Shown here piece by piece: positions 47,517-58,807 of a stretch of 64,000 bases of DNA. The stretch comes from Blastocatellia bacterium (GTDB lineage: Bacteria; Acidobacteriota; Blastocatellia; Chloracidobacteriales; JADJPF01): assembly GCA_016713405.1 (NCBI GenBank), contig JADJPF010000022.1:428501-492500 (forward strand), given 5' to 3'. Numbering within the stretch: the stretch's first letter is position 1; the number at the start of each line of letters is the position of its first letter. The notes beneath the pieces are model-generated. The model saw only the letters and a program-made list of their open reading frames with translations, did not search any database and was not told where the DNA came from. The translations under genes and the position numbers were made by a program.

Positions 47517-49934
47517 ATGCAGCTTTTTATTAAAGATCTCCAATATGGCTTTCGGATGTTAAAAAAGCATTGGGCTGTGTCAATCATTGCAATAATTGCT
47601 CTAGCTTTAGGTATTGGTGCTAATAGTGCTATTTTTAGTGTAGTAAATGCTGTGCTGCTTCAACCCCTACCTTATGAAGAAGCAGAGAGATTAATCTTTC
47701 TCTCAGAAAAAAGCTCTCAATTAGACAACATGTCTATTGCTTATCCTAATTTTGAGGATTGGCGAGATCAAAATAGAGTTTTTGAATCTATAGGGGTATT
47801 TCGTAATCAAAGCTATAACCTTGTAGGCGAAGGAGAACCCGAACGAATAGCAGGTTCTCAGGCTTCACGGGAAATGTTTGTAGCATTAAGAGCAAAGCCA
47901 ATACTAGGACGTATTTTTTTACCAGAAGAAGATAAACCAGGTGCAAGCCCTGTTGTTATATTAAGTTATCAACTATGGCAAAGCCGCTTTGGTGGTCAAA
48001 GTGATATTTTAGGGAAAAATCTAACACTTAATAACCAAAGCTATACAGTTATTGGAGTTATGCCACCAAAATTTGAATTTCCTCGTCAAGTAAGACTTTG
48101 GACTCCTGTTGGATTAAGTGCGAGTGACCCTAATTGGAATCGAGGAAACCATCCTGGTTTATATGGTGTAGCTAGATTAAAGCCTAATGTCACAATAGAA
48201 CAAGCTGATAAAGACTTAGCTACAATTGCCGCAGAGTTAGAAGAACTTCATCCTAAAACTAACCCAGATAATAAAGTAGTAGTAGTTTCATTGTATGAGC
48301 GAGCTACTAGAGATGTACGACCAGGCTTATTACTGCTTTTAGCTGCTGTTGGAGCAGTTTTGCTAATTGCTTGTGCTAATGTAGCTAATTTAATGCTTGC
48401 ACGTGCTGTAAGCCGTGGTAAAGAAATAGCTATTCGTAGTGTTTTAGGTGCAAATCGCTTAAGAATAATTCGACAACTCTTAACAGAAAGCTTGATTTTG
48501 TCATTAACTGGAGGATTATTTGGCCTGCTAATTGCAATTTGGGGAATTGATGCTTTAATAGCTTTTGCTGGACTAGAAAACATGCCTCGCGTGTCTGATA
48601 TTAAAGTAGATGGATATGTGCTAGCTTTTACTTTGGGCCTATCTTGTGCAACAGGGATAATTTTTGGTTTAGTTCCGGCCCTACAAGCTACAAAACTAGA
48701 TTTAACCGAATCATTAAAAGAAACAAGCCGTAACACTACCAGCCAACAACAACAAAAATTGCGTAGTTTGTTAGTAATAGGTGAAATTGCTATTGCACTA
48801 GTTTTATTAATTAATGCAGGGCTTTTTATTAAAAGCTTTGTTAATTTACAAAGGCTAGATACAGGGTTTAATCCAGATAGCATTCTTACTATGACTGTTA
48901 ATTTACCTAAAACAAAGTATCCAGAGCCTACTGACCGCATAAACTTTCATAATCAATTACTTACGAAATTAGCGGCTGTACCAGGGATAAAATCTGTAGC
49001 TACAATCAATAGACTTCCACTGCAAAACGGAGGTAATCAAACCAGTTTTTCTACAGAAGATTTTCCTGTAACAGATGGCAAATTACCTTTAACAGAATTT
49101 GGAGCAATTTCACCAGATTACTTTAATACAATGGGGATAAAGCTAATTGCTGGGAGGTTTTTTACTGAGCAAGATAAAGCTGATACTCCTGCGGTAGCAA
49201 TTATAGATGAGCGTTTTGCTAAACGCTTTTGGCCCAACACTTCAGCAGTAGGTAAAAGGCTAAAAAGTGGTGATCATACTAAGGAAAATCCTTGGATGGA
49301 GATTATTGGAGTAGTTTCTAGCATTCGTTATGATGAATTAACAGAAGATGAACACTTAATTCATATGTATCGCCCATATAATCAAACACCTATTAGCCAA
49401 ATAAATTTAGCTATTAAAACCATGACGGATCCGCTAGGTTATTCTAGTGCTATTCGTAGTGAAATTTTAGCTATAGATAAAGATCAACCAACTTTTGATA
49501 TTAAAACAATGAATCAAAGAGTAGGCGATTCAATTGCTTCTCGGCGTATTGGAATTGTTTTATTAAGTCTATTTTCAACAATTGCTTTAGTGCTTTCATC
49601 AGTGGGGATTTATGGCGTAATGTCCTACTCTGTTTCACAGCGCACACATGAAATAGGCATTCGTATGGCACTAGGTGCGCAAACACAAGATGTAGTAGGA
49701 ATGGTAATTAAACAAGGAATGAAACTAGCCTTAATTGGTGTAGGGATTGGTTTAATAGGAGCAATAGCTTGTAGTCGTGCTATCAGTAGCCTTCTTTATG
49801 GTGTTAGCACTACGGATCCAATAACTTTTATTTTAGTTTCAGGCTTTTTAATCTTAGTCGCTTTAATTGCTTGTTATATTCCAGCACGTCGAGCCACAAA
49901 AGTTGATCCACTTGTTGCACTGCGTTATGAATAA
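47517..49934 (+). CDS. Duplicated orphan ABC permease (MacB/FtsX type, ADOP)
   Basis: 805 residues. GGAGG precedes the ATG. Two repeats of MacB-type periplasmic core plus FtsX domain: core 1 about 20-240, FtsX 1 about 270-390 (VLLIACANVANLMLARA), core 2 about 415-640, FtsX 2 about 680-800 (GIYGVMSYSVSQRTHEIGIRMALGA). The start LGIGANSAIFSVVNAVLL is typical of acidobacterial duplicated orphan permeases, which lack a linked ATPase gene, as here. Such permeases are mechanotransmission-type transporters, perhaps for lipids or peptides. Single complete gene with its own flanking hairpins. Confidence 0.93.
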   Translation: MQLFIKDLQYGFRMLKKHWAVSIIAIIALALGIGANSAIFSVVNAVLLQPLPYEEAERLIFLSEKSSQLDNMSIAYPNFEDWRDQNRVFESIGVFRNQSYNLVGEGEPERIAGSQASREMFVALRAKPILGRIFLPEEDKPGASPVVILSYQLWQSRFGGQSDILGKNLTLNNQSYTVIGVMPPKFEFPRQVRLWTPVGLSASDPNWNRGNHPGLYGVARLKPNVTIEQADKDLATIAAELEELHPKTNPDNKVVVVSLYERATRDVRPGLLLLLAAVGAVLLIACANVANLMLARAVSRGKEIAIRSVLGANRLRIIRQLLTESLILSLTGGLFGLLIAIWGIDALIAFAGLENMPRVSDIKVDGYVLAFTLGLSCATGIIFGLVPALQATKLDLTESLKETSRNTTSQQQQKLRSLLVIGEIAIALVLLINAGLFIKSFVNLQRLDTGFNPDSILTMTVNLPKTKYPEPTDRINFHNQLLTKLAAVPGIKSVATINRLPLQNGGNQTSFSTEDFPVTDGKLPLTEFGAISPDYFNTMGIKLIAGRFFTEQDKADTPAVAIIDERFAKRFWPNTSAVGKRLKSGDHTKENPWMEIIGVVSSIRYDELTEDEHLIHMYRPYNQTPISQINLAIKTMTDPLGYSSAIRSEILAIDKDQPTFDIKTMNQRVGDSIASRRIGIVLLSLFSTIALVLSSVGIYGVMSYSVSQRTHEIGIRMALGAQTQDVVGMVIKQGMKLALIGVGIGLIGAIACSRAISSLLYGVSTTDPITFILVSGFLILVALIACYIPARRATKVDPLVALRYE

Positions 49935-49977
49935 TAATTGTGCCAACTCTAAAATATCATAATCAAAAACTTATATA

Positions 49978-50015
49978 CATTTTTAGCTTGAGATTTGTCT
50001 CTTAGGCTAAAAATG
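49978..50015 (+). terminator. Hairpin after the permease gene
   Basis: Perfect 10-bp arms (catttttagc / gctaaaaatg) extended inward by ttgaga/tctctta with wobble pairs. Lies 44 bases after the permease stop. No strong T-tract follows. Confidence 0.5.
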
Positions 50016-50202
50016 TTCCTGCTTTTGGCTTCCAAACTAATATCTTTGAGCATCAAAATTTGGAAAACCAACTATTTAGCATTATAGCTTTGATAAGTTG
50101 TTAGAGTGATTTTTGCTATGATAAAATTTCAAGTTTTCCAACTACAGCCCCAACTGTAAACTTAAAATTAATAATAAAGCAAAGGCCCGTATCTAAAAGA
50201 AA

Positions 50203-53200
50203 ATGAAAGAACTTAATAGCATCATGAATTTTTCTCTTTCTGATTTACCCACTTTTTCCATAAAAGAAAATCAAAATTTTCAACTTGGAATAGGCAATTT
50301 TCATTACTCAGATCTTTATAAACCTGAGAAGCTACAAGAGTTGGCAGATTTGTTTTACAAAAAAGTAAAAGAAGATGCTCCAGAACTTTGGCAAATTTGG
50401 GAACCATATTTGGCTAGTGCAGGAAAAAATCACACTCTAACACCAAAAGCAGAATCTGACATAATTGTTAGAATGGCTCAACAATTAGGCACATTTTTAG
50501 AAAAGCTTTTTCCTGTTGGAGAAGAAACAGAGAAAATAAAAGCACAAACAGAACGAGAAAAATTAGTTATGCAACTAAAGCGTAATTTTATGTCTCGCTC
50601 TATGAAAAAATATACTTTGGCACAGTTGCCAGAGCTAGATCTTGTGTTACTTCGTACCCAAGCCCAGGTTTTGCAACAAGTGGCTTTTGCTGATACTCTT
50701 TGGGAAGTTGATGCAGAGTTTGGTATGGCTCAAATGGTTGTAACGCTAGTTAATTGGGAAAAGGAATATGATAAACACTTTATTAATCCTGCTAAAAACC
50801 CTTTAATTGAAGCTAGCCGTGAAAGTGTCACCAACCTTCATAAAGTGCTGCAAAATCAAGCAATAATGCAAGTTTTATTATTAGATTGTGAGTTAACAGA
50901 AAAGGAACTTGAAACTTATCCAGCAGAAACTGTTGCAGCACGAAGTGAACATAAATTTATTAAGCGTCTTTTGACTATGTTAGAAGCTTGGTCGTTTGTA
51001 CGTTATCACTCATCAGAAACTCATCATGAAGTTGCAGATTGGCTTTCTTATAAACATCCAGAAAATCTTGAATATCAACAACTTGTTAAGCTAAATCGCC
51101 CTAAAAAAGATTTGCAAGAAATGTTTTTTGGCCCAGAAAAACTTTTACGCCGTCGAGATGGCTTTAAGCTAACAGACCGACGAAATAACTTTAAGCAGGT
51201 CTATCATGAAGTAGATTATTGTCTTTATTGTCATGAACGTGAGAAAGATTCTTGCTCGAAAGGCTTTGTAGAAAAGGATCTTAGCTATCGTAAAAATCCG
51301 CTTAATATTCCATTAAAGGGCTGTCCTTTGGATGAAAAAATCTCTGAAGCACATCTCTTAAAACGTGATGGACATTCCCTAGCAGCACTAGCAACAATAA
51401 TGATTGATAACCCAATGGCACCCGGTACAGGCCACCGGATTTGTAACGATTGTATGAAAAGCTGCATTTTCCAAAAACAAGAGCCTGTCAATATCCCTCA
51501 AGTTGAAACCGGAGTTTTAACCGATATACTTAATTTGCCTTATGGATTTGAAATCTACGGCTTGCTAACACGTTGGAATCCGCTAAATGTTCGCCGTCCT
51601 TATATGCTTCCCTACAATGGAAAAAATGTTTTAGTAGTTGGAATGGGGCCAGCAGGCTACACCCTAGCACATTATTTACTTAATGAAGGGTTTGGAGTCG
51701 TTGGAGTTGATGGACTAAAAAATTGAGCCATTACCAAAAGAATTAACTGGCGATGAAAAAACTTTTCCCCAGCCAATTCAAAATATTCAAGAATTTTGTA
51801 AAGAGCTAGACGAGCGTATTTTATTAGGCTTTGGCGGTGTTTCAGAGTATGGAATTACAGTCCGCTGGGATAAAAATTTCCTATTTATGATTTATTTAAC
51901 TTTAATGCGTCGCAAAACGCTTAAACTATATGGAGGTGTCCGGTTTGGCGGAACATTTTCAATAGAAGACGCATGGGAAATGGGTTTTGACCATATTGCT
52001 ATTGCTACTGGGGCTGGTAAACCTACCATTGTACAAATGAAAAATAATTTGATTCGTGGTATTCGCAAAGCTTCAGACTTTTTGATGGCACTTCAATTAA
52101 CAGGGGCTTATAAAAAATCTATCCTTGCCAATCTCCAAGTCCAACTTCCAGCAATTGTTATTGGTGGTGGGTTAACTGGTATTGATACAGCAACGGAGCT
52201 TTTTGCTTATTATCCTATCCAAGTTGAAAAAACTTTAGATCATTTTGAAAAAATGTCTCAAGAACTTGGAGAAGACCGAATTTGGTCAATGCTAAATGAG
52301 GAAGAAAAGCAGATTCTACAAGTATTTTTAGACCATGGTCGTCAAATCCGGGAAGAACGTTTACGCGCTCGCCGCATAGGTGAAGAGCCTAATTTTGTCC
52401 CGCTAGTTCGTTCTTGGGGTGGGGTTTCCTTAGTTTACCGTAAAACTTTGGTTGATTCTCCTGCCTATAGATTAAATCACGAAGAAGTAATCAAAGCCTT
52501 AGAAGAAGGCATTGCATTTATAGAAAATCTTAGCCCTGTTGAAGCAATTCCTGATAAATATGGTGCTGTATCTGCCCTACGTTTTGAACGAGCAAAATTA
52601 AATGAAGAAGGCAAATGGCAACAAAGCGGTGAATTTGTAACTTTACCAGCTAAAACAGTCTGTGTTGCAGCAGGTACTAGCCCAAATATTATTTATGAGA
52701 AAGAGCGACCTGGCACATTTAAGTTAGATAAATGGAATCAATTCTTTGCTGGCTACAAAGAAGAAGTTGATGAAAATGGACAAATTAGTCTTGTTGCTGG
52801 TGCTGGAGATGAAGCTTTCTTTACTTCTTATGAAAAAGATGGTCATTACATTAGTTATTATGGTGATAATCATCCTGCCTATGCTGGAAATGTTGTAAAG
52901 GCTATGGCTTCAGCTAAACACGGCTATTTACACGTTTGCAAGATTTTTGCTAAAGACTTAGCTAATTTAGACCCAACTAAACAAGCAGAGAGAGACGAAA
53001 GATTCCAAACTTTAGTTGATAAATTAAATGATGAGCTAACAGCAGAAGTTGTTAGAGTTGATAGACTTACCTCTACAATTGTTGAAGTTATTGTTCGCGC
53101 ACCATTAGCAGCTAGAAAATTTGAACCAGGCCAATTTTACCGCTTACAAAACTTTGAAGTAGATAGTGAAGTTATAGATGGTTCTACTTTAATGATGGAA

Positions 53201-54016
53201 GGTCTAGCCTTGACAGGTGCTTGGGTAGACAAAGAAAAAGGCTGGCTTAGTATGATTGTACTAGAAATGGGTGTTAGCTCGCGTCTTTGTGCTAGCTTAC
53301 GACCAGGACAAAAAGTTATCGTCATGGGGCCAACTGGCGCACCTACAGAAATCCCTGAAAATGAAAAAGTTATGTTGGTTGGTGGCGGTCTTGGAAATGC
53401 TGTACTTTTCTCTATTGCCGAAGCACTACGTAAAAATGGAAATTGGGTAATTTATTTTGCTGGTTATCGTAAGGCTGGTGATATGTACAAGCGCGAAGAG
53501 ATTGAAAAAGCTGCTGATATGGTAATTTGGTCTGTAGATGCTGGCGAAATGATCCCTACTAATGAAAATCGACCTCAAGACCGAACTTTCCGAGGCAATA
53601 TTGTTCAAGCTATCCAAGCTTATTCAAGTGGTGAAATGGGTCAAACCCCAATGCAACTTTGTAAAATTGACCGAATTATTGCTATTGGTAGCGATAGAAT
53701 GATGGCAGCCGTTAAAGATGCCCGTAGTAGCATTTTGGCTGAACAATTTAGCCCTAATCATATTGCTATTGGAAGTATTAACTCACCTATGCAATGTATG
53801 ATGAAAGAAGTTTGCGCTCAATGCCTACAAAAGCATATTGATCCTGATACAGGAAAAGAAAGTTTTGTTTTCTCCTGCTTTAATCAAGATCAAAAGCTAG
53901 ACCTAGTAGATTTTCCTAATCTAAATGATAGGCTACGAGCAAATTCTTTGCAGGAAAAGTTATCTAATTTGTGGCTAGATTATCTGTTGCATAAAAAGCA
54001 GATAATGTTAGTATAG
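50203..54016 (+). CDS. Fused NfnB/NfnA-type pyridine-nucleotide oxidoreductase, frameshifted
   Basis: Removing one extra A from the A-run at 51717-51722 gives about 1270 residues. Domains: an unrecognised helical region (1-330); a GltD/NfnB-like ferredoxin-type site (CLYCHEREKDSC, CPLDEKI, CNDCMKSCIF); FAD/NAD(P)-binding halves (VLVVGMGPAGYTLAH and AIVIGGGLTGIDTATE); then a PyrK/NfnA-like reductase (RVDRLTSTIVEVIV, GPTGAPTEIPENEKVMLVGGGLGNA) with a [2Fe-2S] site CMMKEVCAQC...C. In Nfn the two halves are separate subunits that bifurcate electrons between ferredoxin, NADH and NADPH. Whether this fusion bifurcates cannot be told from sequence. Confidence 0.85.
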
Positions 54017-54026
54017 AAGCAGATTT

Positions 54027-54060
54027 TTTTGTTAGGGAAAACCATTTTTCCCTAACAAAA
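54027..54060. terminator. 15-bp perfect hairpin after the oxidoreductase gene
   Basis: Arms ttttgttagggaaaa and ttttccctaacaaaa with a 4-base loop, starting 10 bases after the stop. The plus-strand tail lacks a T-run, so it may stabilise the mRNA end or terminate weakly. Confidence 0.6.
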
Positions 54061-54103
54061 CTGTAATTTTGCCTAAAGTATAAGTAGTGTAGTAGGTAAA
54101 AAA

Positions 54104-54925
54104 TTGATTGAGTGGGTAAGAAAAAAACAACAACTAATAGGTAGTTTAGGTCTACTTTCTTCCACAAAAGAAAATTTAGAAGGTCTGCTCTCTGATGATC
54201 AACAAGTTAGAATTGTTAGCCTTAATGCACATTGTGGAAAAAAGCTAGAACGGATTATTGATGAATTACAAAAACCTAGACTAGCTCTAGGAGATGTTAT
54301 TTTACTTCAAGAAGTTGAAGAAAAACTTCGCTTAAACCAAACAGAACTTCTAGCTAATAGACTTGGCTATCATGCTTGTTATTTACCTGCCCGCTTAACT
54401 CGTCGGGGTACACACGGCCTAGCAATCCTTAGCCGCTACCCGATGACAGATATAGAAATCCTTCCACTACCTCGTTATGAAAGATTAATTAAAACCCGTA
54501 GTCGTGTTGCAATGGGTGCAACTATACTAGTTGGTAGTGAAAAAATCCGGGTTTATAACGTCCATTTAGACACACATATCAATGCTCTAAAACGTAGAGA
54601 ACAACTTTATCCTGTGATTTCTGCTTCAAATGAGCATTATCATATTCCAACAATCATTGCTGGAGACTTTAACACTTTTCGACCTCGACACACTTCATAT
54701 TTAGATGAAATGCTAGCCGATGCTGGCTTTTTCTCACCCTTCTTATTTGGCTCTCATTACACAGCTAAGTTTCTTTTCTGGCGACCTCAATTAGACTGGA
54801 TTTACACACGTAATTTACAAATTACTAGGGCTAATGTTGAACAGGAAAGTAACTGCTCTGATCATCGTCCGCTTTGGGCTGATGCAGTTTTACCTAGCAG
54901 CGAACTTTCTTTAATGTCAAGATAA
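54104..54925 (+). CDS. Endonuclease/exonuclease/phosphatase (EEP) family protein
   Basis: 273 residues; the likely start is TTG 54104, as no ATG occurs in the first 100 residues. Catalytic motifs of the EEP fold: SLNAHCG, VILLQEVEE (Glu), YNVHLDTH (His), AGDFNTF (Asp, Asn) and SDHRPLWA (Asp-His). No signal peptide is visible. The family includes DNA repair nucleases, sphingomyelinases and phosphodiesterases; the HGLAILSRYPM block fits the diesterase side. Substrate unknown. A Uma2 gene follows after 23 bases. Confidence 0.88.
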   Translation: MIEWVRKKQQLIGSLGLLSSTKENLEGLLSDDQQVRIVSLNAHCGKKLERIIDELQKPRLALGDVILLQEVEEKLRLNQTELLANRLGYHACYLPARLTRRGTHGLAILSRYPMTDIEILPLPRYERLIKTRSRVAMGATILVGSEKIRVYNVHLDTHINALKRREQLYPVISASNEHYHIPTIIAGDFNTFRPRHTSYLDEMLADAGFFSPFLFGSHYTAKFLFWRPQLDWIYTRNLQITRANVEQESNCSDHRPLWADAVLPSSELSLMSR

Positions 54926-54948
54926 AACTTAAAGTGAGGTAAGTTTTT

Positions 54949-55513
54949 ATGTCCGCTATTAAAACTTTAATGACAGCAAATGAATTATTACAAATGCCAA
55001 AAGATGGTTTTAGATATGAGCTAATCCAAGGAGAATTAAGGAAAATGTCCCCAGCCGGAGGTAAACATGGCGTTTTAGCAATGAGATTTGGAGCAAAATT
55101 AGGTATTTTTGTAGAGGATAATGATTTAGGCACAGTTTATGCAGCAGAAACAGGTTATAAAATAAAAACAAATCCAGATACTGTAATAGCACCTGATGTT
55201 AGCTTTATTAGCAAAGAGCGTTTACCAGAATCAGAAATTCCTGATGGTTACTTAACTTACTGTTCCTGAATTGGTTATTGAAGTCATTTCCCCTAATGAT
55301 GCTAAAAAAGAGGTTGAAGAAAAAGTTCAAACTTGGCTTGATTTTGGTGTTAGCGTTGTTATTTTAATTAACCCCAAAAAACGCGTTGTAACAGTTTATC
55401 GCTCTTTTACTAGCTTTATCACCTTACAAGAAAATGATATGTTAGTTTTAGATGATACTGTTACAGGATTTTCTTATCCCATCTCCAAACTTTTCTTAAA
55501 AGAAAAAGCATAA
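54949..55513 (+). CDS. Uma2 family (DUF820) putative nuclease, frameshifted
   Basis: GAGG precedes ATG 54949. Removing one base near 55257 gives about 187 residues, the usual Uma2 length. The family has a PD-(D/E)XK fold: VIAPDVSFISKER gives the Asp, and PELVIEVISPND holds the E-x-x-S/Glu strand, with VVILINPKKRVVTVYR after it. Activity is unproven; the family is greatly expanded in cyanobacteria and some Acidobacteriota. The junction reads DGYLTTVPELVIEV. Confidence 0.88.
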
Positions 55514-55532
55514 ATAACTAATTAGTTTTCTA

Positions 55533-56273
55533 CTAAGCTTTTTGATCTGCTGCTGCAAGTTTGCGTTTTTTATGGTATCTATAAGCAATAAAAGCTATTA
55601 TCGCTCCACCAATAATAAATATTTTTGCTTGTCCAACTAATTTTAATACATAAGGTAAATTGCTAGCTAAGTGATAACCAAGTTGGGTCATAATAAACAC
55701 CCAAACTACTGCACCTGTAGCGTTATAAAACATAAAACGTCCAACAGGCATACGAGCAGCACCGCTTAAAGGGCCAGCTGCCCAACGAAGTCCAGCAATA
55801 AAACGCGCAACAAATACAGTTTTGTCTCCATAACGCTCAAAAAAACCTTCTAAATTGTTTAATTTGGCTTCTGTTAGCCCTACGTATCTACCATAGCGTA
55901 AAATCAAAGGTCTGCCGCCTCGTCTACCTATCATATAGCCGATATTGTCGCCAAGAATAGCACTAACAATGCAGACGATTACAGCCACTTCATAATTTAG
56001 CCATTTTTCATGTGAAGCATAACCAGCCAAAATAACAGGGGATTCTTCTGGCACAGGCACACCCATATTTCCTAACATAACTAGCGCAAAAATTGTGTAG
56101 TAACCATATTTTTTAATTAATCCTGCAATAACATCTATTGTTAAATGTTTGTGAACTTCAATAGCTGCAACAATTAATACAGATAGGACACCTAATAAAA
56201 TAAAAATAACAATAGCTGCACGAATTTTATTAGCTTTAATTAGCTCAATAATATTTTTTAATTGTTCTTTCAT
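55533..56273 (-). CDS. DedA family membrane protein
   Basis: 246 residues with about five hydrophobic segments. DedA (VTT domain) proteins include undecaprenyl-phosphate and phospholipid flippases. VPVPEESPVILAGY carries the conserved acidic residues, and GDNIGYMIGRRGG, FVARFIAGLRWAAGPLSGAARMP are signature segments with the conserved Arg. GAGGA precedes the ATG, which lies 15 bases after the Hsp70 stop, so it may be the last gene of that operon. The C-terminus is basic. Confidence 0.94.
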   Translation of the reverse strand: MKEQLKNIIELIKANKIRAAIVIFILLGVLSVLIVAAIEVHKHLTIDVIAGLIKKYGYYTIFALVMLGNMGVPVPEESPVILAGYASHEKWLNYEVAVIVCIVSAILGDNIGYMIGRRGGRPLILRYGRYVGLTEAKLNNLEGFFERYGDKTVFVARFIAGLRWAAGPLSGAARMPVGRFMFYNATGAVVWVFIMTQLGYHLASNLPYVLKLVGQAKIFIIGGAIIAFIAYRYHKKRKLAAADQKA

Positions 56274-56288
56274 TAAATCCTCGTAAAT

Positions 56289-58807
56289 TTAGCCGCGTCT
56301 AATTCCTGCTCTAAGAATTTTTTGTTTATCAATTTCCCCTGTATCTTGTGGCAGTAATTTACATAGCTCAATAATATGATCTTTTAACTGCTCCCATTTT
56401 TCTTGGTCTAAAGCCTCACGAGCTTGACTAAAATGTTTTTCTGCTAGCTCTTTATTGGTAAAAACAAAATGAGGTTGGCTTAAATGCTCTAAAGTTTCTT
56501 TCCAAAAATCATTTTGCTTAAATCTGACTCTCCAACTAAGTGACTCTAGCTCACTACGAACTTTCTCTAAACCTGTTTCATCTTCGCGCTCAACATAACG
56601 TTCAGCTTCTCGGCAAAGTAGCTCAAGTTCTTTCTTTTCTAGCTTATTGCCCCATTTTTCTAGCACCATTTGAGCATCAGCTTTTTCCCATTCAAACTTG
56701 CGAAGTGCAAAAAGCATTTTTCCTTCCGTCTGAAGCGTTCTTTCTATATCTCCCATTCGTCCGCGCACTTCACGAAATTCTTCAAAAACTACTCTAGCAT
56801 CTCCTGGATCTTGTACTTCTGGATTAGCTAGATGGCGATGACCAGATAAATAGATGTCTTCAAGTTTAGCTCTTAATGCTTTTAGCTCTTTTTTTAGAGA
56901 AAGCAAGTCTATTTCTTCAGCCATTGATTCTAAGTTATTTAATTTATGGAAGTAACGGTCTAGCTCAAATTGGATTTTTTTAACCTTTTCAATTACTTTT
57001 TCTTTGCTTTCATCAGGAATATAAACACCTTGTGAAAAATGCTGGTTTAAAATTGGGACAAATGCTTCTACTTCCATAAGTCGAGATGTATTTATAGCAA
57101 TGCTTAACTCTATGTCTGAGCCTTCTGGCAAAGGTCGGCGGATATGTGCAGCACTAATTTTTAATGCTCCTACCCAAATATTTGCTTCTGGATCTGGCGA
57201 TTCACCTTCCCAAATTTTAATAGCAATATAGTCTTCTGGCTGGCTTGGTCTAAGGGTTTTATCAGCTTTGCAATGAACAATTGTTTGTGCTGGAAGCGGG
57301 GTAGAGCGAGGAAAAATTTTTTCTACTACAGTAGAGCCATCTAAACGAACAAATTCAGCCCCAATTGAATGTGGCAAAGGTGGTTCAGACAGTACTAGGC
57401 CATGACGAATAGCAAAAGAGTCTGGATTAACAGCTAAAATATTGCCTTTTTCATCTCTAAGCGAAATTTGGAAATTAGTTGTTTTTTCTATTAAAAGTTG
57501 GACATTGGTTTCAAAATAGCCATCAACAACAGGTAGCCATCCACTTGTCCAATGTTTACTGTCCGACTCAATCAACACTTCTAACTTAGCTGTTGTAGAG
57601 TCTAAAATTTGACCAGCAACCAAACAACTAGTCTCAGGCCAAACGCTTTCATGAGCTAAATCAATATTTATAGCGTTGCTTTTTGTTAAATTAATTTTTG
57701 GTGTTTGTTTAGGTAGCGTTCCAGCGTAAATTGCTGCACCTCTAGCAACTACCGTCATTGGATCAATACTAAAATCTAGGGGAACGTTTAATTCTGCGCT
57801 CAACATATCTCGAATAATTGGCATTTGAGTCGGGCCACCAACCAAAATAATTTTAGCTATGTCTGTTGTGCTAATTCGTGCATCATTGATCGCTTGATGA
57901 CATAACTGGATGGTTTTAGCTATAAGCGGCTCTACCAAAGGGTTTAAGTCCTTTCTAGTAATTTCTAGCTCTGTTTCAATTTCCTTTGAATCTTCATCCG
58001 CGCCAACATTAAAAATGCTAACAGTAACTTTTTCTGCAAAACTTAAATCGATTTTAGCTTGCTCGGCTTCTCGATGAAGGATTTGAATTAACCGACGATA
58101 AGACGAAATTGCTTTGCTAACATCTGGTAAATTAAAAGATTGCTGTAACTTAGGCCAAAAGAGTTTTCTAACCAATAGACGATCAAAATCTAAGCCTCCA
58201 AACATATTATTTCCACGATGTTCTAAAACGGTAAGTTGACCTTCTTTAGTAGAAACTACTGCAATGTCAAAGGTTCCTCCGCCTAAATCATAAACTAAAC
58301 ACCGCATATCCTCATATCAGGGCTAATTCCATAAGCAATAGCGGCTGCAATAGGTTCTTGGAGAAGCGGAGATTCTGCTAAACCTGCTAAATTAGCAGCG
58401 CGAGCCGTTGCTTCACATTGCAATTGTCCAAAAGCCGCAGGAACAGTTATCACTGACGAAGAAATTTGCTCATCACTAGCTTGGCGAGCATCTTCTAACA
58501 CAGATTTTAGGACTTCAGCAGACAACTCTTCTGCTGTCAAAGATTTATTAGCTGCCTTAAAATACCTTGGATCGCTTTGTCCCATCCAACGCTTAAAACC
58601 GCTGTCTACATTTTCAAAATCTTCATAGAGAAGTTGATAAGCCCTTTTACCAACAATTATTCGTCCACTTTTTTCTATTCTAACAACAGACGGCGTTACA
58701 TCCATCTGATCGCGGTTCTTAAACACTTTAACATCATTATTTTCATATTTAGCAATGGCAGAATTAGTTGTTCCTAGATCAATACCATAGTTGATTGTAT
58801 TACTCAT
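56289..58807 (-). CDS. Hsp70-family chaperone with an extra beta domain, frameshifted
   Basis: One missing G near 58310 breaks the frame; restored, the protein is about 839 residues against about 640 for DnaK. The ATPase domain is canonical: YGIDLGTTNSAIA, ITVPAAFG, VYDLGGGTFDIAVV, ILVGGPTQMPIIRDML. After it (about 385-480) comes a beta-rich segment not found in DnaK (SVWPETSCLVAGQ ... FQISLRDEKGNIL), then a substrate-binding-like part (PRSTPLPAQTIVH) and a long helical C-terminus rich in Glu and Lys. It overlaps the 119-residue gene by 8 bases. The partner genes suggest a dedicated co-chaperone set. Confidence 0.9.

Noticed and set aside
48248..48940. Open frame of 230 codons on the minus strand
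   Set aside because: Antisense to the permease gene, which is clearly coding on the plus strand.
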